Origin: Bifidobacterium crudilactis
Lineage (GTDB): Bacteria; Actinomycetota; Actinomycetes; Actinomycetales; Bifidobacteriaceae
DNA length: 64,000 nt
Assembly: GCF_000738005.1 (NCBI RefSeq)
Contig: NZ_JHAL01000002.1
Coordinates: 1,300,634 to 1,364,633 of the forward strand
Direction: 5' to 3'
In this document: piece after piece, positions 9,086 through 18,156 of the stretch
How positions within the stretch are numbered: position 1 is the first letter of the stretch
Layout: the number at the start of each line of letters is the position of its first letter
Translations under genes and position numbers: made by a program
Notes under the pieces: generated by a model
What the model was told of the DNA's origin: nothing
Database searches by the model: none
The model's input: only the letters and a program-made list of their open reading frames with translations

Positions 9086-9999
9086 AGGATCTCGCCCAGC
9101 CCCGCATCGTTGGATGTGAGCATGTCGACGGCCAGTTCCGCCAAGTGGCTGGCCATGGGTGAGAGCTCCCAGTTCGTGCGCTGCACCAGAGCGAAGGTGT
9201 CGTAGATAGGCTCTTCCAGACGCGTGGTATAGACCTCTGCAGGGAAGGTGTCCGATTCGGCGACCGCCTTGGGAACGATGGTGTCCCCCAGCCCGCTGGC
9301 CACCAGGGAGACTGCGGCATCCACGGATTCGACCTCCATCTTCGGCTCGAGCGTGACCCCGTGCAACTGGGCCAATTGCGCGAGCTGGTGCCGTGTCGGA
9401 TCGTTCCAGCCGTGATGGGCATCGTACAGAATCAACGGCTCTTTGGGTATGTCCGCGATGGCCATCGCTTTCCGGCAACGTTCCGGATCGGCGCTCGCCC
9501 ATACGATTTCATGACGCATCAGCGGCAGTATCTGCAGGCCTTCTGCCGGAATGGGCAGACACAGCAGTCCGGCCTCAAGCTCGCCGTTGCGGACCGCATC
9601 CGCCACTTCGAATGAGTTCTGTCCGACCAGACGTACACGCACGTTCGGGTACGACTTATGAAAGACCGTGGCCAGGTCGGAGAGCAGGTAGTAGCTGGCA
9701 TTCTGCAGGATGCCGAACGACACCGTTCCGCCTTCTCCGGTGTTCAACGCGGTGAGGGCGCTGTCCGCACCCAGCTCGGCGTCCAGCAGACGCCTCGCCC
9801 AAGGCAGCAGGGTCTGACCGGCGGTGGTCAGCACCAGTCGCCTTCCGCCGCGCACGAACAAGGTGATGGAGTACGACTCCTCGATTTTCTTGACCAGCTC
9901 GGAGACGGTCGGCTGTGTCAAACCCATATATTCCGCGGCCGCAGTGAATGATCCCAGCGTCGCCGCGAGGGTGAAAGCCCGTACCTGTGTAATCGTCAT
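9043..9999 (-). CDS. LysR-family transcriptional regulator
   Basis: A 318-residue regulator with an N-terminal winged helix-turn-helix (residues 1-60; TLGSFTAAAEYMGLTQPTVS, then SELVKKIEESYSITLF) and a periplasmic-binding-protein-like effector domain from about residue 90 (TVSFGILQNASYYLLSDLAT onward). LysR proteins usually control a divergent neighbour. Here aspA starts 140 bases away in the opposite direction, so control of aspartase is the simplest inference. No clear T-N11-A operator could be singled out by eye. Its 3' end overlaps the patatin gene by 43 bases. Confidence 0.92.
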   Translation of the reverse strand: MTITQVRAFTLAATLGSFTAAAEYMGLTQPTVSELVKKIEESYSITLFVRGGRRLVLTTAGQTLLPWARRLLDAELGADSALTALNTGEGGTVSFGILQNASYYLLSDLATVFHKSYPNVRVRLVGQNSFEVADAVRNGELEAGLLCLPIPAEGLQILPLMRHEIVWASADPERCRKAMAIADIPKEPLILYDAHHGWNDPTRHQLAQLAQLHGVTLEPKMEVESVDAAVSLVASGLGDTIVPKAVAESDTFPAEVYTTRLEEPIYDTFALVQRTNWELSPMASHLAELAVDMLTSNDAGLGEILHPRMKSPIEEAKA

Positions 10000-10138
10000 A
10001 GTCTAAACCTATACGATACAAAGGATATCCCCGTCTTGTGCGATGGAAAACAACTGCATAGTCTTGCTCGTGGTGATAGGAACAGCATGGTGATCGACTG
10101 TCCTGCAGCGAAATCCTCCACAACGAGAAGGAATATCA

Positions 10139-11638
10139 ATGGCGCAGAGTGTATCTCAACCAGCATCAGGAAGCACAACGACCTTCGGGAAGCCGGCGCT
10201 CGAAGCCCGGCAACCATCACTTGAGACTTGCGCACCGGACGCCAACCGAATCGAACACGACTGCATAGGCTCCATGCCGGTACCAGCTGATGCGTACTGG
10301 GGCATTCACACGACACGAGCCATGACGAACTTCCCGATCAGCGGCATACCCGTCAGCCATCATCCGGAACTCATCCATGCCTTCGGCATCGTCAAACGTG
10401 CCTGCGCTCTGGCCAACCGCGATCTCGGCGGCATCAGCAAAGAGCAGTGGACGCTGATCGACGCGGCCTGCGTGGACGTGGCCGCCGGAAAGTTCGACGA
10501 GCAATTCCCCACCGATGTGCTCCAAGGAGGTGCAGGCACCTCCACCAACATGAACGCGAACGAGGTCATCGCCAACCGCGCCCTGGAACTTGCAGGCCAT
10601 CCGAAGGGCACGTATGCACTGATCCATCCGAACGATCACGTCAACAAATCGCAGTCGACTAATGACACCTATCCGGCGGCGGCGCGTCTGGCGATCATCG
10701 AGGCGTTGGACGCACTCATCGTCAGCGCAAGGGGCCTGAGCCGGTCATTCCGCAGCCTGGCGCACAAGACGATGCATGATGCGACCATAGGTCGCACGCA
10801 GCTTCAGGATGCGGTTCCCATGACCTTCGGCCAGGAGTTCATGGCCTTCGCCAGCATCCTCGAAACGGATATCGCGGCGTTTGAAGACCTGCGTGAGCCG
10901 CTGTCCACAGTGAATCTGGGAGGCACGGCCATCGGGACCGGAATATGCTCCGATACACGCTTTCGCGGATATGCCGTCGCCCATCTCGCCAAGCTCACCG
11001 GCCTGCCGGTGAAGGCGGCCACCGATGCGATTGCGGCCACCTCGGATGTCGGTGATTTCGTGACCACATCCTCGCTGCTGAAACGTCACGCCACTCACCT
11101 CGGCAAAATCGCCAACGATCTTCGTCTGTTGAGCAGCGGCCCCCGTGCGGGTTTCGCCGAAATCAACATTCCGGCGCGTCAGGCGGGATCGTCGATCATG
11201 CCTGGGAAGGTGAACCCGGTAATCCCCGAAAGCGTCAATCAAAGCGTGTTCATGGTGATGGGCCTGGACACCACCGTGTCCTTTGCGGCGGAGGCCGGGC
11301 AATTGCAGCTCAACGCCTTTGAACCGGTGATGGCGCACGCCATCCTCGAATCCATCACCATACTGAGCAAAGCGATGGACACGCTTCGTGCGAACTGCGT
11401 TGACGGCATCACCATCAACGCCGATGAATCCCTAGGCAAAGCCCGGCGATGCGCATCCTTGGCCACCTCACTGATAGGGCATATCGGATACGAGAGGGCG
11501 GTGGAGGTGGCCAAAACCGCCATGGCCGAGAACATCAGCGTTCACGAGGCGGCCGAGCGCGAAGGCAGCATACGACCTGAGATTCTGACGGACATCTTGA
11601 ACCCGCTGGAACTGGCCCGGGTAACGTCAACCATATGA
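10139..11638 (+). CDS. aspA: Aspartate ammonia-lyase (aspartase)
   Basis: Aspartase/fumarase superfamily enzyme that splits L-aspartate into fumarate and ammonia. The superfamily signature SSIMPGKVNPVIPE lies near residue 350, with the catalytic serine in the SS loop. The motifs VPADAYWGIHTTRAMTNFPI and GGAGTSTNMNANEVIANRA near the N-terminus favour aspartase over class II fumarase, which has RxExDxxG at the corresponding place. The protein has about 30 extra N-terminal residues rich in S, T and Q before the family start. AAGGA lies at the right distance before ATG 10139. The palindrome at 11642-11712 begins four bases after the stop. Fumarase cannot be fully excluded. Confidence 0.85.
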   Translation: MAQSVSQPASGSTTTFGKPALEARQPSLETCAPDANRIEHDCIGSMPVPADAYWGIHTTRAMTNFPISGIPVSHHPELIHAFGIVKRACALANRDLGGISKEQWTLIDAACVDVAAGKFDEQFPTDVLQGGAGTSTNMNANEVIANRALELAGHPKGTYALIHPNDHVNKSQSTNDTYPAAARLAIIEALDALIVSARGLSRSFRSLAHKTMHDATIGRTQLQDAVPMTFGQEFMAFASILETDIAAFEDLREPLSTVNLGGTAIGTGICSDTRFRGYAVAHLAKLTGLPVKAATDAIAATSDVGDFVTTSSLLKRHATHLGKIANDLRLLSSGPRAGFAEINIPARQAGSSIMPGKVNPVIPESVNQSVFMVMGLDTTVSFAAEAGQLQLNAFEPVMAHAILESITILSKAMDTLRANCVDGITINADESLGKARRCASLATSLIGHIGYERAVEVAKTAMAENISVHEAAEREGSIRPEILTDILNPLELARVTSTI

Positions 11639-11641
11639 GGA

Positions 11642-11712
11642 GATAACTGCACTAAAAGGACAGCTTTTGGGTTGGAAATCTCCCAAAAAGCTGTCCTTTT
11701 AGTGCAGTTATC
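11642..11712. terminator. Long palindrome of the GATAACTGCA family, bidirectional terminator
   Basis: Arms at 11642-11671 and 11682-11712 are perfectly complementary except for one extra A. They start with GATAACTGCA, continue CTAAAAGGACAGC and end in TTTTGGG around a 10-base loop. It lies between the convergent aspA and SPFH genes. Across 27 bases the arms are identical to the copy at 49704-49774, 38 kb away. Confidence 0.8.
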
Positions 11713-11764
11713 GGGCTTTGCGGCGTGACCGCACACCATACCTACCTGTGGACTGCAAATTACT

Positions 11765-12691
11765 TCAGCGACCGATCACAGGAGGCTTGGGCTCCTTGCC
11801 TTCCTGCGTAGCGAGAAGCGCACTGCTGACCTGGTTGAAGAGCTCGCTGTATCCGCCTGGCGTCGATGCCGGAAGCACCACGGTTTTTGCATTGGGCGAC
11901 TCGGACAGCGTGCGCATCACATCGAGGTACTGGTTGAAGAGCACCACATTGTTCACATCCGCGATATCCATACCCACGGCCTGCAGGCTCTTGATCTGAT
12001 CGACGATGCCGTTGGCGATTTCTCGGCGGTAATTCGCCTGGCCTTCGCCCTGAAGTCTGGTCTTTTCCGCATCTGCCTGAGCCTGCGTTTCGATCTCTAT
12101 CTGCTTGGCCTGCGCGCGTTCCCTGGTGGCTTCCTTCTCACGCTGGGCGGCGTTGATGGAATCCATCGCGTTCTTCACCTGAGGTGAAGGGTCAATCGCA
12201 GTGATCAGGGTCTTGATGACCGAGAATCCGAAGCGTGCCATCTCCGTACCGACCGTGGTCTGCACATCGGAGGCCACATCGTCCTTGCGGGCGAAGGCAT
12301 CGTCAAGTTTCAGCGCCGGAATGGCGCTGCGCAGTGCGTCTTCCATATAGGAACGCAGCTGTCCTGCCGGATCACGCAGCTCATAGTAGGCCGTCGCAAC
12401 ATCCTTGGGGTTGACACGGAACTGCGTGGAAGCCACCACGGTCACAAAGACGTTATCGAGGGTCTTCGTTTCCAACTGCACATTGAGCTGGTTCACACGC
12501 ATATTCGTTTTCATCGCAATATGGTCGATCACCGGGATCTTTGCATGCAGTCCCGCAAAGGTGACCGTTTTGAATTTACCGAAGCGCTCCACGATGTAGG
12601 CCTGTTGCTGCGGCACGATATACAGCGCCGAGAACAGCAGCCACAACACCAGAACCACCAATATGACCAAAAAAACTAATCCGCCCGTCAT
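11765..12691 (-). CDS. SPFH/stomatin-prohibitin family membrane protein (QmcA-like)
   Basis: A 308-residue protein with one N-terminal membrane anchor (VFLVILVVLVLWLLFSALYI) followed by an SPFH/Band 7 domain: VPQQQAYIVERFGKF, LHAKIPVIDHIA and FRVNPKDVATAYYELRDP. A helical coiled-coil region follows around residues 165-215 (AAQREKEATRERAQAKQIEI), ending with TPGGYSELFNQV. Such proteins form oligomeric membrane scaffolds and often modulate proteases. There is no adjacent nfeD gene. It converges with aspA and lies downstream of the metB-type gene on the same strand. Confidence 0.88.
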   Translation of the reverse strand: MTGGLVFLVILVVLVLWLLFSALYIVPQQQAYIVERFGKFKTVTFAGLHAKIPVIDHIAMKTNMRVNQLNVQLETKTLDNVFVTVVASTQFRVNPKDVATAYYELRDPAGQLRSYMEDALRSAIPALKLDDAFARKDDVASDVQTTVGTEMARFGFSVIKTLITAIDPSPQVKNAMDSINAAQREKEATRERAQAKQIEIETQAQADAEKTRLQGEGQANYRREIANGIVDQIKSLQAVGMDIADVNNVVLFNQYLDVMRTLSESPNAKTVVLPASTPGGYSELFNQVSSALLATQEGKEPKPPVIGR

Positions 12692-12903
12692 ACTCCCTCA
12701 CCCCTCCGAGTAGCAACGCCCTTGTTGGCGATGTGTCGACACCCCTGATAGGACATCTCCTTCAGACAGTCTATCAGCGCGGAATCATAGGGAATTCCGA
12801 CAGTGACGTCAGATTCTCCACACAGATTGTCCAAACAGATAGCCAATCAGATTCCCCAATCCGACGGGCGGTTGCATCAGCCCATCCGGCCAGAGCTGAT
12901 GAG

Positions 12904-14130
12904 CTATTGCAGCGCAGGCGTCCTGGACTGGCGGGGCGACACCTCATCGGCACCTGACGCGGATTGGACGAATTGCTCACCCGACAGCTCGAATGCCTGC
13001 TGGAGGTCTTCGATCAGGTCTTCGGCATCCTCGATGCCGATCGCCAGACGGATCAGTTCATCGGTGATGCCGACCTTCAGACGCTCCTCACGGGGAATTT
13101 CAAAATGCGTCATGCGACAAGGCAGCTCCGCCAGACTTTCCACAGCGCCAAGACTCACGGCGAGACGGAAGACCTGCAGATGATTGAGTATCACGCTGGG
13201 ATTCACGCCGGGTACCACTTCGAAGGACAGCACCCCGCCTGCACCGTGCAATCCTTTTTCCAGAAGTCGCTGTTCAGCCGCATCGCCAAGCCCCGGATAA
13301 CGCACGCTGGCCACCAGGGGATTCTCGTCAAGGAATTCGGCCACGCGCCGCGCATTATCCTGCTGACGGTCCAGACGCAAGGCAAGCGTCTGCAATCCTC
13401 GACGAACCGCATCGCTTTCGGCCGGCGGCAATACCCCGCCGAGCCTGTTCTGCGCGAAATACAGGCGCTGTGCGAGTTCATCGTTTCCCGCAACCGCCAA
13501 CCCTGCGACCACATCCGAGTGACCCGCAAGGTACTTGGTCGCCGAATGCAGCACCACATCCGCTCCCAGATCCAAGGGCTGCTGCAGATACGGCGTCACG
13601 AAGGTGTTGTCCACGATGACGACGGCACCGTAACGATGCGCAATCTCGGCGAGCGCGTGCACGTCGTTGACCTGAAGCAGAGGGTTGGTGAGCGTTTCGA
13701 AGTACAGCGCCTTAGCCGGGACGCCATCCCCCTGCAACGCCTCTTCGACCTTGGCCGGGTCCTGTGTGTCGACCGCTTCAAAGCGCAATCCCCAGCGGTC
13801 GAAGTATTCATGGATCTGCGAGTACGTGCCACCGTAGATGTTGTTGCCTACCACGATGCGGTCTCCGGGCTCGAACAACGACAACGCCGCATGAATCGCG
13901 GCGAGGCCGGAGGCGAAGGCGAATCCTCGTACCCCGTGCTCCAACTGTGCGATCTGCCCTTCCAGGAACTCTCGGGTTGGATTGCCGGAGCGGGCGTAAT
14001 CCCATCGAGGAGCGTCATCCACGGACGCGAAGGCAAAGGTCGATGAGTTGTATATCGGAGGGTTGACGGCTCCTGTGGCGTTGTCCTCCACATTCGCACC
14101 ATGAACGAGTTGCGTGTTGAAACGTGCCAT
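12904..14130 (-). CDS. Cystathionine gamma-synthase/lyase family PLP enzyme
   Basis: A PLP-dependent enzyme of Cys/Met metabolism, most simply cystathionine gamma-synthase (MetB) or gamma-lyase. Seen are [13 protein letters not shown] near residue 45, [33 protein letters not shown] near 170, the Schiff-base lysine in [16 protein letters not shown] near 195 and the C-terminal [14 protein letters not shown]. The length (408) fits. The start at 14130 ([11 protein letters not shown]) is chosen because AGGGGGAG lies at good distance; an ATG five codons upstream overlaps that site. The last 25 residues are polar and variable. Synthase versus lyase cannot be settled from sequence alone. A second, MetY-like relative lies at 23176. 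Confidence 0.85.
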   Translation of the reverse strand: MARFNTQLVHGANVEDNATGAVNPPIYNSSTFAFASVDDAPRWDYARSGNPTREFLEGQIAQLEHGVRGFAFASGLAAIHAALSLFEPGDRIVVGNNIYGGTYSQIHEYFDRWGLRFEAVDTQDPAKVEEALQGDGVPAKALYFETLTNPLLQVNDVHALAEIAHRYGAVVIVDNTFVTPYLQQPLDLGADVVLHSATKYLAGHSDVVAGLAVAGNDELAQRLYFAQNRLGGVLPPAESDAVRRGLQTLALRLDRQQDNARRVAEFLDENPLVASVRYPGLGDAAEQRLLEKGLHGAGGVLSFEVVPGVNPSVILNHLQVFRLAVSLGAVESLAELPCRMTHFEIPREERLKVGITDELIRLAIGIEDAEDLIEDLQQAFELSGEQFVQSASGADEVSPRQSRTPALQ

Positions 14131-14454
14131 CTTCTCCCCCTGCATCCTTCAGATCGTCGCACGTCCTCCGCCGCGGCACGGGCATGCGCCCTCTCTGCCA
14201 CAGAACATCAGACGTTTCGCTTGATGAATTTGACGCTAGCAAGGTGCTGCCCTCAATGACAAGCCTGCACGCATACACATAAGTTATAGGCGGTTCAAAT
14301 TCCTCGGCATTGCGCCGCGCAAGTCCCGACGACCGCAAGAGCTATACGCTGAATCACTCGGAAGCGTGTCGCGATGCGGGTAAAACAGAGTGGTGTATAT
14401 GCGCGGGCTACATGACCGTGCGCTGAAGGCAACGCATAACGATAGGGAGACACC
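14131..14454. other. Divergent intergenic region, no gene seen
   Basis: The 324 bases between the starts of the metB-type gene (minus) and the aldo/keto reductase (plus) hold no convincing reading frame. I looked for a SAM-type riboswitch upstream of the metB-type gene and did not recognise one. GGGAGA at 14441-14446 is the binding site for the aldo/keto reductase. Promoters for both genes should lie here. Confidence 0.4.
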
Positions 14455-15399
14455 ATGGCCACACTTGGCAATTCAGGCATCGACATATACCCCCTGGTTC
14501 TAGGAGGAAACACCTTCGGATGGACCAGCGACGAGAAGACGAGCAGAGAGGTCCTTGACGAATTCGTGTCGGCGGGCGGCAACCTCATAGATACCGCGGA
14601 TGTGTATTCCGCTTGGGCACCCGGCAATTCCGGCGGAGAATCCGAAATCGTCCTGGGCCGCTGGCTTACGGCCCGCGCCAAGCGAGATGATGTGCTCATC
14701 GCCACCAAGGTGAGCCAGCATCCCCAGTACCAAGGTCTTTCGGCGGACAACGTCGAAGCCGCCGCCAATGAATCGCTGCTGCGACTCGGCACCGATTACA
14801 TCGACCTGTATTACGCACACTTCGATGACGAGAAGACGCCGCTCGAAGAGACCGTCGCGGCCTTCGACAAGCTCGTCAAGGAAGGCAAGGTGCGTGCGAT
14901 AGGCATTTCGAATTATTCCGCCGACCGCATCAGGCAGTGGTTCGACATCGCACGGGCGAACGACTTCACACTTCCCGTGACGCTTGAACCTCACTACAAT
15001 CTGGTCACACGCAAAAACTATGAAGAGAACCTGCTGCCCGTCGCGCAACAGGAGAACCTTGCGGTATTCCCGTATTTCGCTCTCGCCTCCGGCTTCCTCA
15101 CCGGCAAATACCGCACCGAGGAAGACCTGAAGGGCAAACAGCGCTCCGGCATGGTCAAGGATTACTTCACCCCCGCAGGACTTGAGGTCGTCGCGGAACT
15201 CGACCGCATCGCCAAGGCCCGCGAAGTCTCCATAGCCACCGTATCCCTGGCATGGCTGCGTCACCAACCGCAGATCGCCGCTCCCATCGCATCGGCACGC
15301 ATACCCGAGCAGCTGCCCGCCCTGCTTGAGTCCACGAAGCTCTCGCTCAGCGAAGAAGAACTCTCGAAGCTCGATGAAGTGTCCGCGAAAGTCGCCTGA
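14455..15399 (+). CDS. Aldo/keto reductase
   Basis: An NADPH-dependent oxidoreductase of the AKR superfamily, 314 residues, single barrel domain. Visible signatures are GGNTFGWTSDEKTS, the catalytic Asp/Tyr stretch NLIDTADVYSAWAPG near residue 45, the Lys in VLIATKVSQHP near 80, the catalytic His in LYYAHFDDEKTPLEETV near 118, and the C-terminal cofactor segment AAPIASARIPEQL. The substrate cannot be deduced. GGGAGA sits just before the ATG. The gene faces the SDR gene, with the structured region 15411-15580 between them. Confidence 0.9.
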   Translation: MATLGNSGIDIYPLVLGGNTFGWTSDEKTSREVLDEFVSAGGNLIDTADVYSAWAPGNSGGESEIVLGRWLTARAKRDDVLIATKVSQHPQYQGLSADNVEAAANESLLRLGTDYIDLYYAHFDDEKTPLEETVAAFDKLVKEGKVRAIGISNYSADRIRQWFDIARANDFTLPVTLEPHYNLVTRKNYEENLLPVAQQENLAVFPYFALASGFLTGKYRTEEDLKGKQRSGMVKDYFTPAGLEVVAELDRIAKAREVSIATVSLAWLRHQPQIAAPIASARIPEQLPALLESTKLSLSEEELSKLDEVSAKVA

Positions 15400-15410
15400 A
15401 CGCGACAATT

Positions 15411-15530
15411 GACGTTTGTGTAGGGATTGTATTGCAGAACGGCTGTACAGGGGCGATGAGGTTGTTCGTATTCCAATAACGTCATCGCCATTCTCTTCGT
15501 GTCAACTCGCAAATCACTACACAAACGAGG
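15411..15530. repeat. Nested imperfect inverted repeat
   Basis: The ends, CGTTTGTGTAG at 15413-15423 and CTACACAAACG at 15518-15528, are exact inverted repeats. Nearer the centre GGCGATGA at about 15451 and TCATCGCC at about 15482 pair again. The layout is that of a miniature element or a long structured RNA about 115 bases long. It carries no gene. It lies between the end of the aldo/keto reductase gene and the terminator hairpin at 15535. Confidence 0.5.
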
Positions 15531-15534
15531 GTGG

Positions 15535-15580
15535 CCTGTGTGCGGCCCCATTACCACTGTCGGAGGGGGCCGCACACAGG
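15535..15580. terminator. Hairpin between convergent genes
   Basis: A perfect 15-base inverted repeat (CCTGTGTGCGGCCCC and its complement) at 15535-15549 and 15566-15580 surrounds a 16-base loop. It sits between the convergent aldo/keto reductase and SDR genes, 14 bases from the SDR stop. No long T run follows on either side, so terminator activity is inferred from position. Confidence 0.6.
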
Positions 15581-15593
15581 TCATCATGGTCTC

Positions 15594-16322
15594 TCAGACG
15601 TTGAATTTGGCTGAGACTTCCTGCCTGGGACGCAAATCGACATTGGTGATGTGCACATCCGGCGAAGCCTGAGCTATCCAGATGATGGCGTTGGCCACCG
15701 TTTGGGGGTCGATATACGACTCCGGCGTGAAATCGACGCCAAGGTGCGTGTCGATTTCACGAAGCATCTTCGTGTTGATCTGCCCGGGGTACACGGTGCC
15801 TACACGTACGCCATGCCTAGATTCCTCCAAGCGCAGGGTGCCCGCATAACCGCGCAAAGCGTGCTTTGACGCCGCATAGACCGAATGGTTGGGAACCGCA
15901 CGCTCCCCCGCACCGGAGTTGACGAATACGATAGTCCCCTTCACCTTGCGTATCACGGGCAGCAATCCCGCCGTCAGCAGGGCGGGTGCGATGACGTTGG
16001 TGTCCAGCACCTGCCGCCAATCCTCTGCGGTCGACTGCTCCGCCTTGCCCACCACGGCCGTTGCCGCCGCATGCACCAGCAGATCGATGCCGTCCTCTTC
16101 CCGCAACGCCAATTCCCGGGCCCATGCCGGCAAGGCATCGGTATGCAGCAGATCGAGTTTGAACGCCTCGATACCGTCGATGGCATTCAACTCCGCCGCA
16201 TCCTCATAGGAGCGGACAACCGCCAGCACCTTGAAGCCGTGCTTCACCAAACTGCGCACCAGCTTTCCGCCGACTCCGCCCCCTGCACCTGTCACCAAGG
16301 CCGTGTTCTTATGAGCTGCCAT
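15594..16322 (-). CDS. Short-chain dehydrogenase/reductase (SDR)
   Basis: Classical SDR of about 242 residues with a Rossmann nucleotide-binding motif TGAGGGVGGKL near residue 12, VNSGAGERAVPNHSVYAASK (catalytic Ser, then Tyr-x-x-x-Lys) near 145-160, and a following TVYPGQINTKML loop. It probably uses NAD(P)H on a small carbonyl or alcohol substrate. The start at 16322 is preceded by GGAAGGGG. The start codon overlaps the stop region of the upstream ABC ATPase gene (ATGATATG), so it is co-transcribed as the last gene of the LIV-type operon. That gives it a possible role in metabolism of the imported compound. Confidence 0.88.
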   Translation of the reverse strand: MAAHKNTALVTGAGGGVGGKLVRSLVKHGFKVLAVVRSYEDAAELNAIDGIEAFKLDLLHTDALPAWARELALREEDGIDLLVHAAATAVVGKAEQSTAEDWRQVLDTNVIAPALLTAGLLPVIRKVKGTIVFVNSGAGERAVPNHSVYAASKHALRGYAGTLRLEESRHGVRVGTVYPGQINTKMLREIDTHLGVDFTPESYIDPQTVANAIIWIAQASPDVHITNVDLRPRQEVSAKFNV

Positions 16323-16323
16323 A

Positions 16324-18151
16324 TCATTCCCCTTCCCGCGCACCACCGAGATACGCTTCCTGCACCTGCGGATTGTTCAGCAATGCGGACGCCTCACCCT
16401 GCAGTCTGATACTGCCGTTCTGCAACACATACCCGTAGTCGGCAATGGACAGGGCCAGTTCTGCCTGCTGTTCGACCATCAGCACCGAAACTCCCAACTC
16501 GTCGCGAAGCTTCGCTATCTGGTCAAGCACATCCTCCACCAGGCGCGGAGACAGTCCCATCGTCGGCTCATCCATGCAGATCAGACGAGGGTGGCTCATC
16601 AGAGCCCTCGCGAAGGCAAGCATCTGCTGCTCCCCTCCGGACATCGTTCCCGCCTGCTGATTGCGACGCTCCTTCAAGCGAGGAAAACGTTCGAACATCT
16701 CAGCCACGTCATCCGAACGCTCCCCCGACTGCTTTCGCGTGTAGGCCCCTGCCAGCAGATTCTCCTGGACGGTCATCTGAGGAAAGACCCGTCTGGCTTC
16801 AGGCACTGCGGCAATACCGGCCATCACGCGATGCCTGGTGCTTGCCGATGTGATGTCCTCGCCCCCGTAATGAATGCTGCCGTTTCTGGGATGCTTGAGA
16901 CCGAGAATCGTCTTCATCGTGGTGGACTTGCCCGAGGCGTTGCCGCCCAGCAACGACACGATTGCCCCCTGAGGCACTTCGATGGAGATATGTTGCAAAG
17001 CGTGCACCTGACCGTAGAACACATCCACATCATCGAGGGTCAGCAAGGGTACGCCGCCATCTGCCTGCCGGGCGGCGTTGGGACCGACATCCCCCGACAC
17101 CGTTGCCTCCGCACGCCCGTCAGTTCCCTCGGCGATCTCCTTGACCGCCAAAGCAGGCAAGGCGTTCTGGATATTCAGCACACCACGCTGATCGATGGCT
17201 TTTTTCTTGCCCGTGCCCCGACGCTTGCCCAGATAGGACTCGACGACCTGAGGATTCTTCCTGACCTCGTCCGGGTCGCCCTGCGCGATGATACGACCGC
17301 CGTCCATCGCCAGAACCCTGTCGGAGAGTGCGGTCACCAGGTCGATTTTATGTTCGACCAACAGAATCGTATGCCCTTGCGCCTTCAGATGCTGCAGCTG
17401 CTGCAACACCTCGGCGGTTTCGGACTGGTTCATGCCCGCGGTCGGTTCGTCAAGCAGCAGCAGTTGCGGTTCGCTGATATGGGCGCGCGCTATCTCCGTA
17501 CGACGGCGATTCGCATATGAAAGCGTATAAGCCAGGTCATTCCTTCTGGATTCAAACCGTTCCCGGAATCGGTCGATTTCACGCCCGATACGCTCATCGA
17601 CTTCCCTGCTCTCCCGTCTGGCATGTGGACCGGGAAGCAAGGCCACCCCCGTTTCCGCCAATAAGGACAGCCAGCGAATGATCGGGAAACGCTGCAGACC
17701 CTTCAAAGGGCGTTGAGACTGCAGTTTTTTATGATAGCCAAGACCGATGTTCTCATCTACGGTCAGTCCGGCGAACACTCTGCCGTTCTGGAAGGTCCTT
17801 GCCAGCCCCCCTATCGGCGACCTCCGCCGCACTCAAGCCGGCAACCGGATTGTTGTCGATGTCGATGATGCCCGAATCCGGCGCTATGAAACCCGAAATG
17901 AGATTGATGGTGGTGGATTTACCCGAACCATTCGGCCCGATAATCGATATGATCTCGCCCTCATGCAAATCGAACGACACGGCATTCACGGCGTGCAGCC
18001 CTTGGAAGGATTTTTCCAGATCACGCACTCGCAGCACCACCGGTGCCTCCAGCACCGCCCTACGATGCTCGGCGTTGCTCGGCACCGTGGCTGCGTCCGC
18101 CTTGCCTGCGGCACTGTCGCCGACCGTTGCCTGGCTTTGTTGATTCGTCAT
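16324..18151 (-). pseudogene. Fused LivG-LivF-type ABC ATPases, interrupted by a +1 frameshift
   Basis: The gene encodes two ABC ATPases of the branched-chain amino acid (HAAT) family in one chain. The N-terminal part (18151 to about 17816) has LRVRDLEKSFQGLHAVNAVS and Walker A GPNGSGKS. The frame then breaks. The second frame carries RTFQNGRVFAGLTVDENI, the first Walker B (LLLLDEPTAGMN), a linker, then a complete second ATPase with GGNASGKS, the signature MSGGEQQ and CMDEPTMGLSP. The expected ...EVADRG-LARTFQ... is restored if one G is removed from the G6 run at 17806-17811. The defect removes the first ATPase from a continuous product unless slippage corrects it. The start at 18151 follows the fused permease gene by 5 bases. 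Confidence 0.8.
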
Positions 18152-18156
18152 GACGC

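Noticed and set aside
14131..14454. SAM-type riboswitch upstream of the metB-type gene
   Set aside because: No SAM-I, SAM-II or SAM-IV core was recognised by eye.
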